DNA of 64,000 nt from Trichobilharzia szidati. Lineage: Eukaryota; Platyhelminthes; Trematoda; Strigeidida; Schistosomatidae. The notes beneath the pieces were generated by a model. That model was not told the origin of the DNA, made no database searches, and was given only the letters and a program-made list of their open reading frames with translations. The DNA is taken from contig OX235274.1 of assembly GCA_944472155.2 (NCBI GenBank), positions 38,314,052 through 38,378,051 on the forward strand, in the 5' to 3' direction. This document shows positions 23,376 through 34,139 of this stretch, piece after piece; the first letter of the stretch is position 1; every line of letters starts with the position of its first letter. A program made the translations under genes and the position numbers.

Positions 23376-23559
23376 ATGATGATTATAATAAGATTAAAAT
23401 GTCTGTTTACTTTATTCCATAGTATTGAATTTTCCAATTCAACACCCACTGACAAACTAGACCTTTCCCAGATAGCCGTTAGTGAAACACTTGAAAATTA
23501 ATCTGGTGCGTTCGCTAATCTCTGGCTACAGAAAGACGGGACTAGCTGGGCACACCAAG

Positions 23560-23815
23560 TTGGATTTAAGGAAAATACTCAATGATAACAGTGGCCAGAA
23601 CTGGCTTAAAAATCTTGAATTAGCAGAAGTAAGAAGTGATGGTTCATTGTATAGAGCCTCAATGAGTTCTCCTCATAACCTGAAGGTCCTGAATTCAACC
23701 ACTGTCGAGGTTATATGTGTACTACTGAAGAGTTTCAAACTAGGACAAAAAAGCTCTCTTTACTCCCTGGTTTCTAATTTTTTTCCATCTGAAGTCATTT
23801 CGTGATCAAACATGA
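23560..23815 (+). mobile_element. SINE-A, degenerate
   Basis: Plus orientation. The A-box area is worn (AGCCTCAATGAG), B box CTGAATTCAACCAC. The hammerhead core segment is partly kept: GTACTACTGAAGAGTTTC, AAACTAGGACAAAAAAGC. The GAAA core is lost. No left inverted arm is seen. Confidence 0.6.
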
Positions 23816-23847
23816 AAATTTAGAAAGGTATGAATTTGCGCTACAAA

Positions 23848-24072
23848 AGTGCGTCGATAGTACAGCAGTAAGATTATCGCCAACCACACCTCACGTAACC
23901 CGGGGTTCGGTCCCCGACCAACACGTTGCTCAGCGTTACCTAGCCACTAGTAAGCCGGGCAAAAAGGGAAGGTTAAGTATGAGATTATCAACCTTATCCC
24001 CTTAAAAGCAAAACGGGGGGTACTACTTGAAGCCCTATGCTGCAGTCAGAACGCAAAGGAACAAAATAAATA
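23848..24072 (+). mobile_element. SINE-B
   Basis: Head GTGCGTCGATAGTACAGCAG, B box GGGTTCGGTCCCCG, RTE-like body (AGGTTAAGTATGAGATTATC, AACCTTATCCCCTTAAAA) and RTE tail (TTGAAGCCCTATGCTGCAGT, CAGAACGCAAAGGAACAAA). An RTE fragment follows 30-40 bases downstream. Confidence 0.75.
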
Positions 24073-24104
24073 ATAGTGCAATAATACGCCACTATCAACC
24101 AGAG

Positions 24105-24662
24105 ATATTTGGAGAAGGTTAGCTCCTGCACTTATCTACGAAGCATTATTTCAACTACACGCGATAACACGGATGTGGATGTAAAAGCCAGAGACAGTCG
24201 GAAAAGCAAGATACAGTTTCATCATTGTGAAACCATTTTGGAAATCTTCTGCACTGAGTCAGTGTAAGCAGTGAAATTCGGGTTTTCAAAACCAATATTA
24301 AGTCAGTTTATTCAAAATTGGTCAGAATTACGTCACAAAGAGCATTTCCAACAAGATCAAATGTCCAGAAATAATTAACAACAAGAAACTATGGGGACAA
24401 ACCAACCAAACTGGGGAAAATGGAGATGGGTCAGACACACTCTGAAGAGAATGTCGAATGACATCGCGCGCTAGGCCATCACTCAAGTGGAACCCGAATG
24501 GGCGTTTGTCCAAGTGTGATACCAAGGAAATCGTAAGAGGAAGGGATTCGACAACCATGGGGTCAGGTGAATAGGACTGAAGAGAATAGAATAAAGTGCG
24601 AACGTGGTGTTGAAGCCCTGTGTTCTACTCCAGAACCCAAGGGAACAGTAATAGTAATACAA
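24105..24662 (+). mobile_element. RTE LINE 3' fragment, decayed
   Basis: Covers AGCTCCTGCACTTATCTACG (the 'LTSxTYLGS' region) to the tail GTGTTCTACTCCAGAACCC, AAGGGAACAGTAATAGTAAT. Frames are broken. Plus orientation, immediately after a SINE-B. Confidence 0.7.
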
Positions 24663-25998
24663 TAAACTATCTCCACAAAAAACTTATTTTTTAAACTCAA
24701 ATATAAATAGACCTTTCTCCTTCATTCACAAAATCACTGATAACTTACATTTCATGAAATAAAATATAAAATCCTTTCAGTTTTTACAATCAATTTGATA
24801 ATTTTGAATAATTTCCACTCATCACTGTATACTGAACATGTAGAATAATTCACTCAAATGCTTTCGTCATCAATTCTAAGATGATATATAATCGTAAATA
24901 ACTGGAATTATATTTCATAATTTAGATCATTATAAAAACTGATAAGAAATTAATAATATGCAATGTTAGAAATGAACGATTCGCTCATATTATTAGGGTA
25001 GTAGGATTTCAAAACTTTTAGTAAAAAACACAAAACAACAGAAAGTTTAATAAATTTGTTTGTCACACATTTTGTCTTCAAAAAAAAAGAAATTTCTCTC
25101 TGCCTTCCCTCATCATTTTACATGTCTGTTTTATCTTTGTTGTTGTTGCTCTTGTTCTTGTTGTTGGCGTTTATTTCTACCCACAATTTCTTCCTTAATC
25201 CTACCTCTTCAACATTTAGTCAAATGGACAGTCAGTAAAACTTTGTCCTTTGTGTTTGTATTTGTGTGTGATGTATGTCAGTTGTTCTACTTGCATGAGA
25301 GCGAGAGAGAGAGGGAAACGCTGAAATTACATATTCAGCATTGATTGTCATTCATTTATTGCTGCAGCTTAGCAATTTATCGATACATGTACACTCACAC
25401 ACACACACAGAAAACAATGAGTGTTATTGAGGTGAAATGTAAAGCACAGCAAATAGCAATAGTAGTAGTAGTAGTCATACGTGATAAATTCATATTTTCC
25501 AACTGTTCACACAAATAAACAAGTTTCTTCGTCTTCCTCTCCTTCATACAGCAGAGTGTCACTAATTATGCCCAACAGTTTCCTAGAGAAAGAAAGCCTT
25601 TTCTGTCTATCACAGAGGAACATTTAAACTGTGAAAGCATCAAGGTTTAAATAAGGGATAAAAAAAATGTTAGAGACTATCTATCAGAGTATTTTGCAGT
25701 ACATTAAAACACGTAGGAAAATGAGATTATATAGTTATTGGCAAAGAATATTTACTTGAAATTGTACAAGGATTTTGTTGGCAGTAATAATTAATTATCT
25801 AAGCATGTTAATTTTATTCTAACTTCATTTATCCAATTTATGTGATAATTTATAAAAAATAGGGTTGAACATGAACTTGAAACTCTATCCTGTGTGTGTG
25901 CGTATGGGATTTTTGTTCCCCTTGTCTCTTCTTCATCTATTCTAAAGCTGGACACATGAGTTATTTCCTAATTTAGAAATTACAGTATTTAATAATCC
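24663..25998. other. Low-complexity AT-rich region
   Basis: No gene recognised. Contains an A-rich patch near 25081, a CTT/TTG-rich stretch 25130-25160 whose open frames are low-complexity Leu/Cys runs, a GA-rich patch 25298-25318, a (CA)n run 25392-25409 and a (TAG)n run near 25458-25475. Confidence 0.5.
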
Positions 25999-27215
25999 TT
26001 ATTATGATTCTCTTGGGTTCTGAGTGGAACAAAGGGCTCCAGGATCACACGCGCAACTCGTTTACTGGTGTGCAGTTTCCACTCAATGTTTCCATCAGCA
26101 TAGGTCAAATCCGACCCCATTTTCTTTGGTATATTTTTTCTGGGCAGTGGGTTCTTGGTTGGATCTTCGCCTGTCAGAATTCCCTGTCGCTAATTCTTTC
26201 CAGCCTGTTAGCTGATCTCCAGAGAAAGATGGTTGTTGATAAACGTTTGAAGCCTACTAGAAATGCTTTTGTGACACTCAGTGCAAGTTTCTGAACCATT
26301 TAAAAGAAGTGGCTTAACATTAGTGCTGCTTTAAGTACAAGAGAATTCTATACTGACTCCAAACTAATGAATGTGTAGCGTACCTTGAATCTTTGAACTT
26401 TTGTTTTAACAGCATTCATGCACTATGGCACCGCGCCATCTTTTGATTTTTTGGCGTGATGGCTCACACGCGTTTCTCTCCCATGTTGTGCTTCCATTAA
26501 GCGCACCCTTAAACCAGGCAATAGATAAGTTGTACAGCATTCTTATTTATTAAAATTGATATGCAATCTGTGTAAAATTTAACTCTCGTCAGGATACACT
26601 GCCCAGTCTCAAGCCTTTGTATTTTGAGTTCGTTAATCGGTACTTACACACTAGGTAGAATAATGATAAAGGTATTAAGAGGAGAAGTCTTTGGTAAGTG
26701 CTGTTAGTTGAAGTCTATCTTAAGTACAATCAGTACTTACATAAGTTTGTCTTACTCTTTAGATCTTGATGCTGACATCCTCATCCATGTCGTCTCCTGT
26801 AGTTGAAATCTTCTTGCTTAGATAAGTGGAAGAAGTGACTTTTTTTTGGATTTCTCCCACTGATAGTGACTGGTGCTTGTTATTGCTGTTGGATTATGTG
26901 TCTTAAGCACTTCTGTCTTCTCTATGTCCACTTAGAGCCCTCTCTTCGTTGCATCTTCTGAAAATTTTGTCAGTTTCGTCTGTAGATCTCCGAGTTAGCA
27001 TGGCATTAGACAGGAATCAGCCGCAAAGTCCAAATCTTTTAGAATCTATCTGCCGGTCTAACATGTGTCCTTCATCTTGCTTCTCGCAGCTTTTGAATTG
27101 TCCAGTCCATCACAATTAAGAATGCCATCGGTGAAAGTAGGCACTCTCGTTTTACCATTTTCTTCACTTCAAAGGTTTCGTTGAGCCTTCTGTCTTGAAG
27201 AACGTGTAGAATCAC
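25999..27215 (-). mobile_element. RTE LINE fragment with an internal insertion
   Basis: Minus orientation. 25999-26400 is the RTE tail and carboxyl region (plus strand: TTGGGTTCTGAGTGGAAC, GGTTCTTGGTTGGATC, GATAAACGTTTGAAGCC). 26755-27215 continues with the post-RT, RT and thumb regions (GATGCTGACATCCTCATCC, GATTTCTCCCACTGATAG, GCCATCGGTGAAAGTAGGC). About 355 bases between are unrelated to RTE. Dead copy. Confidence 0.7.
26400..26755. repeat. Unidentified insertion inside an RTE copy
   Basis: The RTE match breaks at about 26400 and resumes at about 26755. The insert contains GCACCGCGCCATCTTTTG and CCCAGTCTCAAGCC. No frame, inverted ends or clear target duplication was found, and no other copy occurs in the window. 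Confidence 0.5.
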
Positions 27216-27539
27216 TGTTTACTGTTAGACTACCATAATATTTCATACCATCTACATATAGATTACTAACTTACATATGAGAATTTCCACCTTCCATATG
27301 ATGAGAAGCAGTCAGTTTATTAGATTACTAAGAACATGAATTTACATGAACTAGTTATCCTCGATTTACTTTATCTAACGATCTGTTGCAGCAAACTCCT
27401 AACTTATTATTCCTGTTAATAAAATTCTTAGATAGTAGATAAATTCGTTTGCCTGGTTATTGTCTTTTATTTATGCAATAACTATTTTACCATCATACTC
27501 ATTGAAGTTGCTTTGACAGTAAGAAGAAAACTCTAGGAG

Positions 27540-28086
27540 ATCTGGTCTTCTCGGACAGTCTATTTCTAATGTCACACAAACTTGAAGACTTAGAGGTGAA
27601 AACCAACAAATTGGCAGAAGAAGTGAGCAACCATGACAGGACTTCGAGTGAACATAGAGAAGATGGAGACGACGAAGATAACCAACCAACAGCAACAAGC
27701 ACCAATCATTGTCAAGAGAATAAATCTGAAGGTGGTCACTTCCTTCACTTATCTAGGCAGTATTGTTTCATCCACAGGTGACAGCATGGGTGAAAATGTC
27801 AAAACCAGGCAAAACCAGGAAGACAAGAATGACCTTCACCATTCTAAAATCAGTTTGGAAATCTGGTACACTCAGCATAAAGAACAAGAGTCGGATTTTC
27901 AATACCAGTGTCAAGTCAGTCAGTTCTTCGATAGAGGTCAGAAACTTTGCGCGCGCCTGTGTGCAGAGGAGGTGAGAGCCTAAAGGTAATCGTGGGGCCA
28001 GGTGAAGAGAACTTCAGGGAATAGGATGAAGTGTCCACGTTCCGTAGAAGCCCAATGTTTCACTTAGAAGCTACAGAAATAATAAT
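27540..28086 (+). mobile_element. RTE LINE 3' fragment
   Basis: Plus orientation from just after the RT active site: SHKLEDLEVKTNKLAEEVSN (27569 on), then, after a frame change, LRVNIEKMETTKITNQQQQA, LKVVTSFTYLGSIVSSTGDS, then ILKSVWKSGTLSIKNKSRIF. It ends at GAAGCCCAATGTTTCAC plus an AT-rich tail. A block between the YGSETW motif and the final 120 bases is deleted (about 27950). Confidence 0.75.
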
Positions 28087-29062
28087 GATAGTACTCTGTG
28101 AATTTGTTATGACGGAAGAATCTATTTTCAACTATAATAGCACAAATGATTATAAATTGCTTTGATAACTTAAATAATTTTCTTCTTAATACATGAGTGT
28201 TTTTTCAGTTATACATGAACTTTCCATTCAGTGTCTCGATTTCATTTATCAACAAACCGAAGGAACAACAAATAGACACCTTACCAATTGGTCTCTAATT
28301 AGCTTTTACCCCATTTTAATCGAATTTCCGTCGACTTCGATATAAATATGCAAGACAAATAATTGTGTGATAAGAATGAAACAGTACACAAATGATTGAT
28401 TGCGATGAGTAGTTGAATAACACTCACATCAACCAGTACTGTTTGTTAGCTAGATTATCGAAGTGATCTAAGCACCGGACAAGCGTCACACTCGTTTGGG
28501 GCTGAGGTCATCAGCGGTGTACTCGGATTAACTCATCTCAAACCACCCGATCTCCAGTCAGCTATTTAAGCGAAGCGGTAATACCTTAAATCAAATTCGT
28601 ATTTTACACAGTTCGAACAGGTGAAATTTCAATGCGGTTTCTTTTAGAAACCTGAATTATTCAGATCACAATATGTCATCTGCTTGATGCCATGAATGGT
28701 AGTCAAGGAACCAGTTCACCCTATTCGCTAGCTAGACATCTCACAGTGTTATACTGTATTGCAAATTAACTTATAAATTGTGAATTCGATTTGTGGTCAC
28801 AATTTTCAAAATCTGTTAGGTAAACACATTACAAGTATCACATAAAAATGAATCTTCTTAGTGTTTTGTCAAAATTAAGAAAAAAGAACCAATTGCCCAG
28901 AGTATTCCGTTTAACCAAGATGAATACAAAATAGCACAATATTAGGCATACATTTGTGAATTTATTTCATGCTTCTCTGTGTGCATTAGGAAATGTTAAT
29001 TCAATGAAAAGAATCAATTTGAGGGATATTGTAAAATACATAAAAAATCATTTTAGAAGTTA
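28087..29062. other. No recognisable feature
   Basis: AT-rich background of nearly 1 kb; a more GC-balanced patch at 28470-28600 matches nothing else here. Confidence 0.4.
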
Positions 29063-29304
29063 AAAGAAGTGCTAATATATGTGTGTAAAACTTGGGCACT
29101 GTGGTAGTATGTAATTCCATATTTATTTAATTAGATAGCACCAAGAAAAATCCAAGATAGGAAGTGAAGTATATAAGAGAAGCTTTGAAACTTAATAACT
29201 ACCCTAATAAATTAATAAGGAAGTATGTAGGACAATGTAAAAATAAAATAAATAACAATACTTGTAGTGGTAGAGATAATATTAATAATAGTAATATTAA
29301 TGAG

Positions 29305-29536
29305 TGTGCGTCGGTGGTGCAGCAGTTAGGACGCTCGCCGACCATGCACATGGTCCGGGGTTCGATCCCCGTCCGACGCACTCCTTTACCTCGCTGAGCC
29401 AGAAATAATGCTGGTAAGGAGGAAAGGTTGAGCATGAGGCTAGCGACCCCATCCTGTAAAATAAACACTGCTACAGAAACTTCAAGCCACTAGTTTGAAG
29501 CCCTACGTTCCACTGTAAACGTAAAGGAATAAAAAA
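29305..29536 (+). mobile_element. SINE-B, best-preserved copy
   Basis: Inserted in the PLE with flanks AATATTAATGAG and AATATTAAGGAG (29293-29304, 29537-29548; 11 of 12 equal). The head has an exact A box (TGGTGCAGCAG) and B box (GGTTCGATCCC). The body (GAGCATGAGGCTAGCGACC, CCATCCTGTAAAATAAAC, CTGCTACAGAAACTTCA) matches the 5' end of the RTE near 37155-37200. The tail TTTGAAGCCCTACGTTCCAC, AAAGGAATAAAAAAA matches the RTE 3' end. Likely moved by RTE. Confidence 0.85.
29306..29381 (+). ncRNA. tRNA-like cloverleaf of SINE-B
   Basis: Seven perfect acceptor pairs (GTGCGTC with GACGCAC), a T arm CGGGG/CCCCG around TTCGATC, and an anticodon-arm-like hairpin ACCATG/CATGGT with almost no loop. The A and B boxes are exact. 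The missing 7-base anticodon loop means it is not a functional tRNA; it is the Pol III promoter head of the SINE. Confidence 0.75.
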
Positions 29537-30317
29537 AATATTAAGGAGGACATGTATGTCAGAAACGCGTAGGATTATGACAGCGCCGACATTAGGGAAT
29601 ATAAATGATCAGTAGTAGTTCCCAACAAAGAAGGAACCTCCGAAACCTTACGGAGAATTCTTAACAAGGCAGGAATAAAAGTGGCCGCATTCAAACCCAC
29701 AAACTCAATTAGAAACAAGCTGTGTCAGTTAAAGGATCCTGTGGAGCCTTTAAAACAAAACAATTTAGTTTATCTAATACCCTGCCTGTGATGACTGTCA
29801 GGTAAAATACATAGGTCAAAGTAGTAGAACAGGTGCAGTCAGATTAGCGGAGCACAAAAACCTAGCAAAATCTAGATTAGTTGACCTGAATAAGATGAGA
29901 AATCTAGAGAATAGTTCAGCTATACCACTCACTACATGCAGTTACACACATCCATACAGTAGGAGGACGGATAAGATGACAGTTTTAAAATCTAATGTCA
30001 CAGGGTGGAGGGAGAGATTGATAACAGAAGCTTTGTTTATCGAATCAACTGCAAACATGTGTAATAGGAATGATTCAACACCTCTTCACCCAGATATCCT
30101 TTCGATAAATAGGAGAGAACAAAGAAAACTATATAACTCAAGTTTCGAAGTCCTGTGATTATAATTGATGAAATGATTATGAACAATAGTGAATTTTGTT
30201 CGATACGTCATCCAGTAAATAATACTGTTTCACTGTGTGATATATCTAATAAACAAATGAATATGAAATCGAAAGAAGTGCAGTGAAATTATCCTATTCA
30301 ATAAGTGTAGTGACAAA

Positions 30318-31250
30318 AGCCCACGTGTTATGATCTGAACCTACTTTATATCTGTGTTATGACCGTTAATACACTTAGTAGTTTACACTAACGAAATTGC
30401 CACCTTGTCAATTCGCTAGCCTATTGTTATAATCACTATCAGCAACAACAACGACATGATACGATACCAATGGAACCCTCGACGCAAGAAGACAAGAAGA
30501 CAGACCGTTGATGTAGAGAGCTTTTACTATCTCGAATCAATCGCCGAAAATTGTTGACAGCAATTGCGTATACATTTTTGCTTTGAATGTCCCTGACACT
30601 AATTACAATGACAAGTTAAAACAGTCAACAACTAATAGTGTTCCAAGGCCAAATGCGAGGTGAGGGAAATACAAACAGCACTGTACTGTAAAGATAAATA
30701 TAGTATTTTAGAAAAAACTAGTTCTATATAACAATCCTCGAGTTACTCACAGTCGCGAAATAGCCTAACAACAGCAAAACGACACTTATTTACAATAGAA
30801 TCTGAGGTGCTATTTAACAATAATAACATATCAAATACTCAAAATTACCTGAACAATGTCTTTGGGCAGCTACACAGATCGAATGCCTTCTCATTTACAA
30901 GCTAAGTATTGTACGATAAAATTATTTAACCAAATCAAACATAAGAAGCACCTGAGAATCAAGTAGATTATTCCCAACAATGTGGGATCAAAAATCTGTC
31001 AGCAAGAATCACACAGCAAGCAAATCCTGCAGACACTCCAAGATCAGAATAACCTTAACTCACTAAAACAAAATCTCAGTCGTAGAACAAAACATTAACA
31101 CTGTCATCACGAAACCACAGGGAGAAGTTTGAAATTAGAGATTAAACAGGAAGAAAGACAAGTAATGAGAATTAAGTGGACAGATGATATATAAATGTCA
31201 GAACAATGATACGTAGCCTAGGAGAGAAGAAGAAAATAATCACAAAGTTA
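30318..31250 (+). repeat. Repeat R1, left part
   Basis: Aligns with 10935-11540 in the same order: CGTGTTATGATCTGAACC, CCTCGAGTTACTCAC, ATTTAACAATAATAACATATC, AAAATTACCTGAACAATG, AGAGATTAAACAGGAAGAAAG. A solo LTR interrupts it (30356 to about 30718). The remainder of R1 is found after the next PLE at 33171-33262, showing R1 is the oldest layer here. Confidence 0.65.
30356..30718 (-). mobile_element. Solo LTR relic related to the Gypsy element at 42556-45713
   Basis: In the same plus-strand orientation as the LTRs at 42556 and 45358: starts TGTTATG, then AACAACAACGACATGATAC, GACAAGAAGACAGACCGTTG, ATGTAGAGAGCTTTTACTAT, matching GACAAAGAAAGAGAAGACTG, TTGATACGAGAGCTTTTACT. Clearly older than those LTRs. 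No internal gag or pol, so a solo LTR left by recombination is likely. The right edge is approximate. Confidence 0.65.
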
Positions 31251-32993
31251 TATATGTCCAAACCAAGTTCAATTTTAATAGTTCGAAAAAATTTTGATAT
31301 TGGGTATATGATATTCATTATAATAAAGGTTTCCTTGTATTTCCCAATGAATGAAAAACAAAACGATACCGTTGTTTTTACAGACGTTTCGCTATTTAGT
31401 GCTGCTTATAGCTTTATTATTAAACCAGAATTTACAAAATCTCCTCAGCTTATATATAACAACTTAATCATCGTTCCTCAGTATGGGGGCATTTTTCGTC
31501 GTCAAAATGGCCAATCGGTAAAGATAACAAAACCAGGTGTAGATTGTTGGATTTGATAAGTGTGTAAAATCATAAAAGCAGCGTGTGTTTACATAATGAA
31601 ATTGCTTATCACATTCGTGTTTATTTTGTCACTTCATAGGGGAGGGAGGTGTTTTAACAGGGTCAAATTCTGTTTTAGTCCATCATTCCTATTCAGACAA
31701 TTTGGATTCCACTTGATATGAAGTGCTTCTATGGCTGATGATTCTTGACGGTTTTTATTTCTTAACCATATTTTAGGAGTGAGTATGCTTGAAAAGATGT
31801 TATCCTCGAATCTATTCATGAAAAGGTCAGCTACTACTGAGGAGACTGGTGAACCCATAGCACATGGTTAAGATACGTCGATGATACTTTTGTAGTGCTA
31901 ACACGAGATCTATGCAGTTCATTCTTGGAGAAAATAAACTGTGTCTCTCCCAGAATCCAGTTTACTTCGGAAGCAGAATCAGACGTCAGTGAACTACCGA
32001 TTCTAGACTGCCTAGTTAAAAGGAGGGAAAACAAATATTTTAGTATATCTATATTCAGGAAGATTACCCACTCCAACTAATATTGAAACTTCGGATCATC
32101 ACAGCCCACCAGTGCAGAGCCATCAGTTGTTTTAAGTCTTCTTAGACGAGTACACTCTCTGATAACGGGTGAGAAGGAAAACGAAGAAGAAATATCAAAC
32201 ATTATTGAGACGTTCAAGTGAAACAACTACCCAGACAACTTCATCAACAAAATCAACACTGACATTAAGTTTGGTCGAAAACATATTCCGAAAACATGGA
32301 CCTCAACAGCTGTCATTCCATATATAGCAGAGACAAAAGACGATATCAGAAGAGCACTCAATAAGCTCGATATCAAAGATTTTAGCGAAACATCAGACAC
32401 ACCGCGAAGAAACCTTGTCTGTATAAAATACTAAATTCCAAAGAATTCACAATCTAATTGTTTCTATAAAATAAAATGCTTGGAATGTGATGCGATATAC
32501 ATCGGACAAACATCGCCATACAGAAATCAAAATCAGAAGAAATGAACACCGCACAGCATCTGTTCGACCACCGAGAAATCCGGTTGAACTAGAAAAACTT
32601 GAAAAATCATCAGCCACAGTTTGTCTACACGCTTTAGAATCAGGACATAAAATTCATTTTGACAATATTGAAATAATCCAGAAAAAGCATTTCAGAAATC
32701 ACAAAGAACGTCTAAAGTCATCAGAAGCACTTCATATCAAGTGGAATCCCAATTGTATGAATAGGAATGATGGACTAAAACAGAATATGACCTGGTTACA
32801 ACACCTCCCTCCCCTATGAAGTGACAAAATCAACACGAATGTGATAAGCAATATCATTATATAAACACACGCTGGTTTTATAATTTTACACACTTATCAA
32901 ATCCAACAATCTACACCTGGTTTTGTTATCTTTACCAACTGGCCATTTTGACGACGAAAAATGACCCCATACTGAGGAACGATGATTAAGTTG

Positions 32994-33025
<32 letters not shown>

Positions 33026-33170
33026 TGAGATTTTGTAAATTCTGGTTTAATATCACGACTTTGATAAAGCTATAAGCAGCAGTAAATAGCGAAACGTCTG
33101 TAAAAACAACGGTATCGTTTTGTTTTTCATTTATTGAGAAATACAAGAAAACCTTTATTATAATGAATTG
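31251..33170 (+). mobile_element. PLE with long terminal inverted repeat
   Basis: The plus-strand body (31859-32820) carries the RT active site RYVDDTFVVL, DCLVKRREN, FINKINTDIKFGRKHI, the GIY-YIG entrance FYKIKCLECDAIYIGQT, and the end HIKWNPNCMNRNDGL, HLPPL, with several stops. The left part (31316-31858) is the reverse strand of the same element: MGSPVSSVVADLFMNRFEDN fused by a deletion to the carboxyl end and 3' UTR. The arms 31316-31740 and 32715-33166 pair. CAAAGTTA flanks the whole element at 31243-31250 and 33171-33178, splitting repeat R1. Confidence 0.8.
32995..33025. repeat. (TA)n microsatellite in PLE 3' UTR
   Basis: About 15 TA units. The opposite arm at about 31450 has only TATATATA, so the tract expanded after the inverted repeat formed. 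Confidence 0.9.
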
Positions 33171-33262
33171 CAAAGTTAGTTGAAACATCCAAGTAAGTAC
33201 AAATATTTTAATTAGATCGTTTAATAGGGATTTTCCACACAATTATTCCATTGCATTAATTG
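33171..33262 (+). repeat. Repeat R1, right part
   Basis: Resumes the R1 sequence after the PLE: GTTGAAACATCCAAGTAAG, TTTAATTAGATCGTTTAATA, GGATTTTCCACACAATTATT, matching 11541-11601. Confidence 0.6.
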
Positions 33263-34138
33263 TGGCAGTGTAAGTAACCTGAGTGTTTAAAAATTTAATG
33301 TATGGTAAAACAGTGGGAATAATAGATGGGGAATTTCATTCTAAACAGAACAATTTCGCTCCTTTCATCTGTATGTCATAACAATATCTCACACATCCTA
33401 TCTTCACACTTTTTGTCTTCACTTAGGAAACCTCATTTTTATTCGGAGAAAAAGCTTCAAAAAAGAAATAGTATTTTCGATTTCTTGTAAATTTCTGTCA
33501 ACGTAAACAAAACGTCAACCAGAAAGTTTTGTATTCATGCTTTATTTTTACCACGGAAAAGTACATTTTATGTTTCATAACACAAACGTATATATACAAT
33601 ATATTATGTTTGAAAGAACAATAATGGCACTCTTCAATTAAGCACTTTAATTAAGTCTTACTGGATGTATACACAACTTTACAACCATACAAACAACCTT
33701 TCAAATCATAATGTCAGTTTAGAAGAGGAATACTGACATTCCAATTCATGTTTATGCATTTTTAAAGTGGTTAAAGCATAGGAATTAGGTGATTAAATCC
33801 CGTATACAATCTCTAGACATATGGTGTAAAATGGTAACTAAATTAGCAAAGGTGACTCATAAACCATGTGTCTTATTTTTTTGGTTTCTTGTCTATTGGT
33901 TGTGAAATTAATTACACACAAAGAAGTAATTCGTTACAATAACAATTCTTTCAAGCCTTAATGACACGGTTAACTAAATTGACATAATTTTATAGAATTA
34001 TTGAACAGCATTTGAAATAACTAACCGCATACCACCCTAATGACCAGGAAATCATGGAAATTGAAAAACATAACAACATTAGTCTGGGATGAAACAAAGC
34101 TGAAAAAGATTTATTGATTTTAATACCCTATCAGCTTA
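33263..34138. other. No recognisable feature
   Basis: AT-rich; nothing supported. Confidence 0.4.
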
Positions 34139-34139
34139 T

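Larger units (their letters stand above)
29073..30271 (+). mobile_element. PLE with inverted end, hosting a SINE-B
   Basis: Bounded by a perfect 10-base direct repeat, AAAGAAGTGC, at 29063-29072 and 30272-30281. The 5' end (29080-29150) is a reversed copy of the family 3' terminus: TTCCATATTTATTTAATTAG on the left pairs with CTAATAAACAAATGAATATG on the right. Plus-strand coding gives IREALKLNNYPNKLIRK, then (after the SINE) EGTSETLRRILNKAGIKVA, LKQNNLVYLIPC, QVKYIGQSSRT (GIY-YIG core) and WRERLITEALFIESTANMCN. One stop lies in the GIY-YIG entrance. RT is absent; a 5'-truncated copy. Confidence 0.85.

Noticed and set aside
25056..25344. Overlapping 60-94 codon frames rich in Leu and Cys
   Set aside because: They arise from CTT/TTG low-complexity sequence.
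29306..29381. Functional tRNA gene
   Set aside because: The anticodon loop is missing and the sequence is the head of a SINE with a tail and target duplication.
31206..31556. Plus-strand frame of 116 codons
   Set aside because: It lies in the reversed PLE 3' UTR; the same sequence in the opposite arm gives a different short frame.
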